Of a stretch of DNA of 64,000 bases, positions 58,408-64,000 are shown one piece after another (within the stretch, counting starts at the first letter, position 1; every line of letters begins with the position of its first letter). The position numbers were made by a program, and so were the translations under genes. The stretch covers positions 19,669 to 83,668 of the forward strand of contig NZ_JNWK01000032.1 in the NCBI RefSeq assembly GCF_000716445.1, read 5' to 3'. Under the pieces are notes generated by a model. It ran no database searches and was not told the DNA's origin. It saw nothing but the letters and a program-made list of their open reading frames with translations. The stretch comes from Streptomyces wedmorensis (lineage in GTDB: Bacteria > Actinomycetota > Actinomycetes > Streptomycetales > Streptomycetaceae).

Positions 58408-60615
58408 CTAGGAGCCTTTTCCGGCCTGTTCGCGCATCCTCTCCGCCAGGTGCGGCGGCATCGGCTCGTGCCGGGCGTACGTGCGATCGAACCTCCCGGT
58501 GCCGTGCGAGACGGACCGCAGGTCGATCGCGTACCGCCCGATCTCGATCTCGGGCACCTCGGCCCGCACCAGTGTCCGTCCGGGGCCGGCCTGTTCGGTT
58601 CCGACGACCCGGCCGCGCCGCCCCGACAGGTCGCTCATGACCGGCCCGACGTACTCGTCGGGGACGAGGACCTGGACCTCGGCGACCGGTTCCAGGAGGT
58701 GGACGGGCACGTCGGCGGCCGCCTCGCGCAGGGCGAGTGCGCCGGCCGTCTGGAAGGCCGCGTCGGAGGAGTCCACCGAGTGGGCCTTGCCGTCCCGCAG
58801 GGTGATCCGGATGTCGACGAGGGGGTGGCCCGCGGCGACGCCCCGGGCCGCCTGGGCCCGCACCCCCTTCTCGACGGAGGGGATGAACTGGCGGGGGACC
58901 GCGCCGCCGACCACCTTGTCGACGAACTCGATGCCACTGCCCGGAGGCAGCGGTTCCACGTCGATCTCGCAGATGGCGTACTGGCCGTGGCCGCCGGACT
59001 GCTTCACGTGCCGGCCGCGGCCCGCGGACGGCGCCCCGAACGTCTCGCGCAGCGACACCCTGTACGGGACGGCGTCGACCTGCACTCCGTATCGGCCGCG
59101 GAGACGTTCGAGGACGACGTCCTGATGGGCCTCGCCGAGACACCACAGCACGACCTGCCGGGTGTCCTGGTTCTGTTCCAGGCGCAGGGTCGGGTCCTCG
59201 GCGACCAGCCGGGCCAGGCCCTGGGAGAGCCGGTCCTCGTCGGCCTTGCTGTGCGCCTCGACGGCCAGCGGGAGCAGGGGCTCCGGCATGCTCCAGGGCT
59301 CCATGAGGAGCGGGTCGTCCTTGGCCGAGATCGTGTCCCCGGTCTCGGCGCGACCGAGCCGTGCGACGCAGGCGAGGTCTCCGGCGATGCAGTGCGGCTG
59401 GGGGCGCTGATGCTTGCCGAAGGGGGAGGTCAGGCCGCCGATCCGCTCGTCGACGTCGTGGTCCTCGTGCCCCCGGTCGGCGAGGCCGTGGCCCGAGACG
59501 TGCACGGTCTCGTCGGGGCGCAGGGTGCCGGAGAAGACCCTGACCAGGGAGATCCGGCCCACGTAGGGGTCGGCCGCGGTCTTGACGACCTCGGCGACCA
59601 GCGGGCCGTCGGGGTCGCAGGCGATCGGCGGGCGGGGCTGTCCGTCGGGGGTGGTGACGGCGGGCGGCTCGTGCTCCAGGGGCGAGGGGAAGCCGCCCGT
59701 GATCAGCTCCAGGAGTTCGAGGGTGCCGAGGCCCTGCGTGCCGCCGTCGGAGGCGGGCGCGGCCGCGAGCACCGGGTGGAAGGTGCCCCGGGCGACGGCC
59801 TTCTCCAGGTCGTCGACGAGCGTCCTCAGGTCGATCTCCTCGCCGCCGAGGTACCGGTCCATGAGGGACTCGTCCTCGCTCTCGGAGATGATCCCCTCGA
59901 TGAGTCGCCCGCGGGCCTCCGCGATCAGCTCCCGCTGGGCCTCGTCGGGCGCCTCCTCCCGGCGCACGCCCGTCGAGTAGTCGAAGATCCGCTCCGAGAG
60001 CAGACCGGCCAGCCCGGTGGCGGGCGCGTGGCCGTCGGCGCCCTCGGCGCCGCGCACCGGCAGGTAGAGCGGCAGGACGGCGTCGGGGTCGTCGCGGCCG
60101 AAGAGGTCGGCGCAGACGGCGGTGAGCTCGGCGAAGTCGGTGCGGGCCGTGTCGAGGTGGGTGACGACGATGGCGCGGGGCATCCCGACGGCGGCGCACT
60201 CCTCCCAGATCATGCGGGTGGAGGCGGCGACGGCGTCGGCCTCCTGGGCGGCCGACACGACGAAGAGGGCCGCGTCCGCCGCGCGCAGACCGGCCCTCAG
60301 CTCTCCGACGAAGTCGGCGTACCCGGGGGTGTCCAGCAGATTGATCTTGTGGCCGTCCCAGCCGACCGGGACGAGGGACAGCTGCACCGAGCGGTGCTGG
60401 CGGTGCTCGATCTCGTCGTAGTCCGAGACCGTGGCGCCGTCCTCGACGCGCCCGGGCCGGTTGACCGCGCCCGCGGTCTGCGCGAGGGCCTCGACGAGGG
60501 TCGTCTTGCCCGATCCGCTGTGGCCGACCAGCACCACGTTCCGCACGGCCTGGGGCCGGTCGGCCGTCGGAGCCCTGCCGGCGGCCCCGGCGGGTGTGTT
60601 CGCCTTGTCACCCAT
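58408..60615 (-). CDS. Elongation-factor-G-like GTPase (EF-G2 type)
   Basis: A 735-residue translational GTPase with all five EF-G domains. The P-loop is GHSGSGKT (residues 31-38) instead of the AHxDxGKT of true EF-G, G3 is LLDTPGYADF, and the G4 position reads THLD instead of NKxD, so guanine recognition is altered. The switch-I threonine region is also divergent. Domain IV keeps GGHGQYAICEIDVEPLP and domain V ends normally. It resembles the second EF-G (FusA2-like) of mycobacteria, whose role in translocation is doubtful. GGGAGG precedes ATG 60615. It is divergent from pgsA. Confidence 0.88.
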   Translation of the reverse strand: MGDKANTPAGAAGRAPTADRPQAVRNVVLVGHSGSGKTTLVEALAQTAGAVNRPGRVEDGATVSDYDEIEHRQHRSVQLSLVPVGWDGHKINLLDTPGYADFVGELRAGLRAADAALFVVSAAQEADAVAASTRMIWEECAAVGMPRAIVVTHLDTARTDFAELTAVCADLFGRDDPDAVLPLYLPVRGAEGADGHAPATGLAGLLSERIFDYSTGVRREEAPDEAQRELIAEARGRLIEGIISESEDESLMDRYLGGEEIDLRTLVDDLEKAVARGTFHPVLAAAPASDGGTQGLGTLELLELITGGFPSPLEHEPPAVTTPDGQPRPPIACDPDGPLVAEVVKTAADPYVGRISLVRVFSGTLRPDETVHVSGHGLADRGHEDHDVDERIGGLTSPFGKHQRPQPHCIAGDLACVARLGRAETGDTISAKDDPLLMEPWSMPEPLLPLAVEAHSKADEDRLSQGLARLVAEDPTLRLEQNQDTRQVVLWCLGEAHQDVVLERLRGRYGVQVDAVPYRVSLRETFGAPSAGRGRHVKQSGGHGQYAICEIDVEPLPPGSGIEFVDKVVGGAVPRQFIPSVEKGVRAQAARGVAAGHPLVDIRITLRDGKAHSVDSSDAAFQTAGALALREAAADVPVHLLEPVAEVQVLVPDEYVGPVMSDLSGRRGRVVGTEQAGPGRTLVRAEVPEIEIGRYAIDLRSVSHGTGRFDRTYARHEPMPPHLAERMREQAGKGS

Positions 60616-60885
60616 GATGTGTTCCTCCCGACTGCTCGCACGGTGCGGCGGGACGCGGGCGCGGGGGAGTGGTGTGTCGCGGTACGGCTCCTGCGGTGCC
60701 CGCGGTGGTCCTTCGAGCTTTGCACCACCGCCGGGACGCGTCCATACGTCGTACACGGACGGGCCCGCCGGGGGACGCCGACGCGGCGGGGACGGGTGCC
60801 CGCCACGCGGGCGCGACACGCGTGACTACGATGGGCGAGCCGGTGGTCGTAGGGGCCGCGCGGCCCACCGAACCTCGGGAAGGCC

Positions 60886-61551
60886 ATGCTGAACAAGTAC
60901 GCGCGTGCCTTTTTCACGCGTGTCCTCACACCGTTCGCCGCGTTTCTGCTCCGCCGGGGCGTCAGCCCCGACGCGGTCACGCTCATCGGCACGGCGGGAG
61001 TGATGGCCGGCGCGCTGATCTTCTTCCCCCGCGGAGAGTTCTTCTGGGGCACGATCGTCATCACGCTCTTCGTCTTCTCCGACCTAGTCGACGGCAACAT
61101 GGCCCGGCAGGCGGGGATCTCCAGCCGCTGGGGCGCCTTCCTCGACTCGACGCTCGACCGCGTCGCCGACGGCGCGATCTTCGGCGGCTTCGCCCTCTGG
61201 TACGCGGGCAAGGGCGACGACAACGTGCTGTGCGCCGTGGCCATCTTCTGCCTCGCCAGCGGCCAGGTCGTCTCGTACACCAAGGCCCGTGGCGAATCGA
61301 TTGGTCTGCCGGTCGCCGTCAACGGCCTGATCGAACGCGCCGAACGGCTCGTCATCTCGCTCGTCGCCGCCGGCCTCGCGGGACTGCACGCCTTCGGCGT
61401 GCCCGGCATCCAGGTGCTGCTCCCGATCGCCCTGTGGATCGTGGCCGTCGGCAGCGCGGTGACCCTGGGACAGCGCGTCGTGACGGTACGGAGGGAATCG
61501 GCCGAGGCGGACGCCGCCGCGGCCGCCCAGGGGGGCGGGGCGACGACATGA
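60886..61551 (+). CDS. pgsA: CDP-alcohol phosphatidyltransferase, likely phosphatidylinositol-phosphate synthase
   Basis: A 221-residue integral membrane enzyme with about six TM helices. The CDP-alcohol signature is complete: D66, D69, G70, A73, R74, G83, D87 and D91. It starts an overlapping operon with a PIM acyltransferase and pimA, as in mycobacteria where this gene makes phosphatidylinositol phosphate from CDP-diacylglycerol and inositol phosphate. That context favours the inositol over the glycerol substrate. The divergent 270-bp region toward the EF-G-like gene must hold the promoter. Confidence 0.88.
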   Translation: MLNKYARAFFTRVLTPFAAFLLRRGVSPDAVTLIGTAGVMAGALIFFPRGEFFWGTIVITLFVFSDLVDGNMARQAGISSRWGAFLDSTLDRVADGAIFGGFALWYAGKGDDNVLCAVAIFCLASGQVVSYTKARGESIGLPVAVNGLIERAERLVISLVAAGLAGLHAFGVPGIQVLLPIALWIVAVGSAVTLGQRVVTVRRESAEADAAAAAQGGGATT

Positions 61552-62519
61552 GCGCGCTGAAGGACCGACTGAGCGACGGCCTGTACGGCCTCGGCTGGGC
61601 GACCGTGAAGAAGCTGCCGGAACCGGTGGCGGCGGGCCTCGGCCGCCGGATCGCCGACCTGGCGTGGAAGCGACGAGGCAAGAGCGTCCTGCGCCTCGAG
61701 TCCAACCTCGCGCGCGTGGTGCCCGACGCCACGCCCGAGCGGCTCGCCGAGCTGTCGAAGGCCGGCATGCGCTCGTACATGCGGTACTGGATGGAGTCGT
61801 TCCGGCTGCCGACCTGGACCAAGGAACGCGTCGAGCGATCCGTCGACATCAAGGGCCGCCACCACCTCGAAGAAGGCCTCGCCTCCGGGCGCGGCGTCAT
61901 CCTCGCCCTGCCGCACCTGGCCAACTGGGACCTGGCGGGCGTCTGGGTGACCCGCTCGCTCGGCGTGCCCTTCACCACCGTCGCGGAACGCCTCAAGCCC
62001 GAGTCGCTCTACGACCGCTTCGTCGCCTACCGCGAATCCCTCGGCATGGAGGTCCTGCCGCACACCGGCGGCTCCGCCTTCGGCACCCTCGCCCGGCGGC
62101 TGCGGGCGGGCGGCCTGGTCTGCCTCGTCGCCGACCGCGACCTCTCCGCCTCCGGCATCGAGGTCACCTTCTTCGGCGACACGGCACGGATGCCCGCCGG
62201 ACCGGCCATACTCGCCCAGCAGACGGGCGCCCTCCTGCTGCCCGTGACCCTCTGGTACGACGACTCCGCGGTCATGCGCGGCCGCATCCACCCGCCCGTC
62301 GACCTCCCCGACACCGGCACCCGCACCGACAAGACCTCCGTCATGACCCAGGACCTGGCCGACGCCTTCGCCGCCGGCATCGCGGACCACCCCGAGGACT
62401 GGCACATGCTGCAACGGCTCTGGCTCGCGGACCTGGAGGAACGCGGCGACGCGACCGGGGACGGAGCACCGGGTCCGTCCCGGTCCTCCACCGGCCGTGA
62501 GGAGGAGCGGCAGCGGTGA
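61548..62519 (+). CDS. Phosphatidylinositol mannoside acyltransferase (LpxL/HtrB family)
   Basis: A 323-residue acyltransferase of the lysophospholipid-acyltransferase-like family. The catalytic HX4D is H123-D128 in LPHLANWDLAG, and the later blocks GGLVCLVADRDLS and ARMPAGPAILAQQTGALLLPVTLWY match LpxL/PatA enzymes. It probably adds a fatty acid to the mannose of PIM. The start ATG 61548 overlaps the pgsA stop (ATGA) and the stop overlaps pimA (GTGA). The C-terminal ~25 residues are polar and poorly conserved looking. Confidence 0.9.
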   Translation: MSALKDRLSDGLYGLGWATVKKLPEPVAAGLGRRIADLAWKRRGKSVLRLESNLARVVPDATPERLAELSKAGMRSYMRYWMESFRLPTWTKERVERSVDIKGRHHLEEGLASGRGVILALPHLANWDLAGVWVTRSLGVPFTTVAERLKPESLYDRFVAYRESLGMEVLPHTGGSAFGTLARRLRAGGLVCLVADRDLSASGIEVTFFGDTARMPAGPAILAQQTGALLLPVTLWYDDSAVMRGRIHPPVDLPDTGTRTDKTSVMTQDLADAFAAGIADHPEDWHMLQRLWLADLEERGDATGDGAPGPSRSSTGREEERQR

Positions 62520-63667
62520 AGATCGGGATCGTCTGCCCCTACTCCTGGGACGTGCCCGGCGGCGTCCAGTTCCACATCCGCGACCTCGCCGAGCACCTCG
62601 TCCGGCTCGGCCACGAGGTGTCCGTCCTCGCCCCCGCCGACGACGACACCCCACTGCCGCCGTACGTCGTCTCCGCCGGCCGGGCCGTACCCGTGTCCTA
62701 CAACGGCTCCGTGGCCCGGCTCAGCTTCGGCTTCCTCTCCGCCGCCCGCGTACGCCGCTGGCTGCACGACGGCACCTTCGACGTCGTCCACATCCACGAG
62801 CCGACCTCGCCCTCCCTCGGGCTGCTCACCTGCTGGGCGGCACAGGGACCCATCGTGGCCACCTTCCACACCTCCAACCCGCGCTCCCGGGCCATGATCG
62901 CCGCGTACCCGATCCTCCAACCCGCCCTGGAGAAGATCAGCGCCCGCATCGCGGTCAGCGAGTACGCGCGGCGCACGCTCGTCGAGCACCTCGGCGGCGA
63001 CGCGGTCGTCATCCCCAACGGCGTCGACGTCGACTTCTTCGCCCGCGCCGAACCGAAGAAGGAATGGCAGGGCGAGACCCTCGGCTTCATCGGCCGCATC
63101 GACGAACCCCGCAAGGGCCTGCCCGTCCTCATGCGCGCCCTGCCCCGCATCCTCGCCGAACGACCCCGGGCACGGCTCCTCGTCGCCGGCCGCGGTGACG
63201 AGGAGGAAGCGGTGGCCTCGTTGCCGGCCGACCTGCGCTCCCGGGTGGAATTCCTCGGCATGGTCAGCGACGAGGACAAGGCGCGGCTGCTGCGCAGCGT
63301 CGACGTGTACGTGGCGCCCAACACCGGCGGCGAGAGCTTCGGCATCATCCTCGTCGAGGCGCTGTCGGCCGGCGCGCCCGTCCTCGCCTCCGACCTCGAC
63401 GCCTTCGCCCAGGTCCTCGACCAGGGCGCGGCGGGCGAGCTCTTCGCCAACGAGGACGCCGACGCGCTCGCCTCCGCCGCCGTCCGCCTCCTCGGCGACG
63501 CGGGCCGCCGCGCCGGGCTCAGCGCGCGGGGCTCCGCGCACGTCCGCCGCTTCGACTGGTCCACCGTCGGGGCGGACATCCTCGCGGTGTACGAGACCGT
63601 CGCGGACGGTGCCGCCGCCGTCGACACCGACGAACGCCCCGGCCTCCGAGCCCGCCTCGGCCTCTGA
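62516..63667 (+). CDS. pimA: GDP-mannose-dependent phosphatidylinositol mannosyltransferase
   Basis: A 383-residue GT4 glycosyltransferase that adds the first alpha-mannose to phosphatidylinositol. The N-terminal domain starts MKIGIVCPYSWDVPGGVQFH, the acceptor loop is visible, and the C-terminal GT-B domain has FIGRIDEPRKGLPVLMRALP and the donor-binding NTGGESFGIILVEALSAG with the EX7E-type glutamates. GTG 62516 overlaps the acyltransferase stop. It is the last gene of the pgsA operon and acts at the cytoplasmic face of the membrane. Confidence 0.93.
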   Translation: MKIGIVCPYSWDVPGGVQFHIRDLAEHLVRLGHEVSVLAPADDDTPLPPYVVSAGRAVPVSYNGSVARLSFGFLSAARVRRWLHDGTFDVVHIHEPTSPSLGLLTCWAAQGPIVATFHTSNPRSRAMIAAYPILQPALEKISARIAVSEYARRTLVEHLGGDAVVIPNGVDVDFFARAEPKKEWQGETLGFIGRIDEPRKGLPVLMRALPRILAERPRARLLVAGRGDEEEAVASLPADLRSRVEFLGMVSDEDKARLLRSVDVYVAPNTGGESFGIILVEALSAGAPVLASDLDAFAQVLDQGAAGELFANEDADALASAAVRLLGDAGRRAGLSARGSAHVRRFDWSTVGADILAVYETVADGAAAVDTDERPGLRARLGL

Positions 63668-63679
63668 CCCCCCTCGCGG

Positions 63680-64000
63680 CCCGCGACCGCGCCCAGCCGG
63701 TTGCGGGCCCCGCTGCGGGCCGCGCCCGTTGTGGGCTGCGCCCCGCGTTGTGGGCAATCGTCCCGCTGGGGCAGTGTCCACCCCCGCGCCTTCGCCCCTC
63801 CCGTGTGGGCCTTCGCCCCGCCCGTTGTGGCCTGCGCCCCGCCTCGTTGTGGGCAGTCGTTCCGCTGGGGCGGAACGGGTGGGCACAACGGACGGCGCCC
63901 CTTGCCGGGCCCAGGCTTCCGCGCCTGAACCCGCACCGGCTGTGCGACGCCGTATCGGTGCGGGTCCGGGCACAAGGGGCGGAGGCGCCGCCAAGCGCGC
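63680..64000. repeat. Streptomyces-type intergenic repeat element with large inverted repeats (runs to window end)
   Basis: No gene. Repeated GTTGTGGGC(A/T) motifs occur at about 63739, 63756 and 63846. A hairpin spans 63846-63889: GTTGTG...GTTCCG / CGGAAC...CACAAC. A larger nested stem spans 63896-63981: CGCCCCTTG / CAAGGGGCG outside and ACCCGCACCG (63929-63938) / CGGTGCGGGT (63956-63965) inside. From memory, near-identical copies are scattered between genes in many streptomycete genomes. Confidence 0.7.

Overview
This window is ordinary chromosomal core sequence from a Streptomyces. It is very GC-rich, with strong third-position G/C and many GTG starts. It carries the sporulation cell-division gene ssgB, a complete arginine operon with its own ArgR, and a phosphatidylinositol-mannoside locus. 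I see no insertion sequence, prophage, CRISPR array or biosynthetic megasynthase. The gene order, from the arg genes through metNIQ, cobalamin genes and ssgB to thrS and the pgsA-pimA group, resembles from memory a conserved block of the Streptomyces chromosome arm-proximal core.

Layout. 1-6100: a truncated MocR-type regulator, a GNAT, a degenerate histidine phosphatase, an RlmG-like methyltransferase, a pterin-dehydratase/VOC fusion, a VOC protein and an ECF41-like sigma factor. 6100-17400: arginine biosynthesis. argG is on the minus strand, the overlapping argC-J-B-D-R operon is on the plus strand, and argH follows after an antisense HEAT-repeat gene. argG, argC and argH each have a promoter overlapped by an ARG-box-like sequence, so one repressor encoded in the operon could control all three units. 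A flavin monooxygenase sits between argG and argC.

17400-28600: a GNAT divergent from a TetR-MFS exporter pair with a perfect palindrome between them, PlsC, a Tat-secreted glycerophosphodiesterase, a small sigma factor, a GNAT, two small membrane proteins, then the methionine importer metN-metI-metQ. The metNIQ genes are preceded by a palindrome and a 28-codon small ORF ending in RCMCRMCAF. 28600-36240: cobalamin genes (a CobL-type methyltransferase, a BluB-CobT fusion with a roughly 600-residue Ala/Pro/Glu/Val-rich extension, and a CysG-type siroheme/SUMT enzyme), then an rRNA/tRNA 2'-O-methyltransferase.

36240-46700: a membrane Ser/Thr kinase, small membrane proteins, a phosphotransferase, a zinc-ribbon protein, a tRNA cluster (Gly-Cys-Val-Val-Val), pabB-pabC for p-aminobenzoate, a GNAT, a DsbA-like protein, a CGNR regulator, ssgB and a PGPGW membrane protein. 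46700-53020: two identical tRNA-Val(CAC) genes flanking a giant membrane protein and an SRPBCC protein, an exonuclease, and a DUF4365 gene coupled to an unrecognised gene.

53020-64000: thrS, a K+ channel, a HIT protein, a membrane protein, an EF-G-like GTPase, then the overlapping operon pgsA - PIM acyltransferase - pimA. Except for the three inserted genes this is the thrS-HIT-pgsA-acyltransferase-pimA order known from mycobacteria. The window ends in a long inverted-repeat element of the kind scattered through Streptomyces genomes.

A recurrent feature is genes with a -10-like hexamer ending about 7 nt before the start codon and no Shine-Dalgarno, which predicts leaderless mRNAs.
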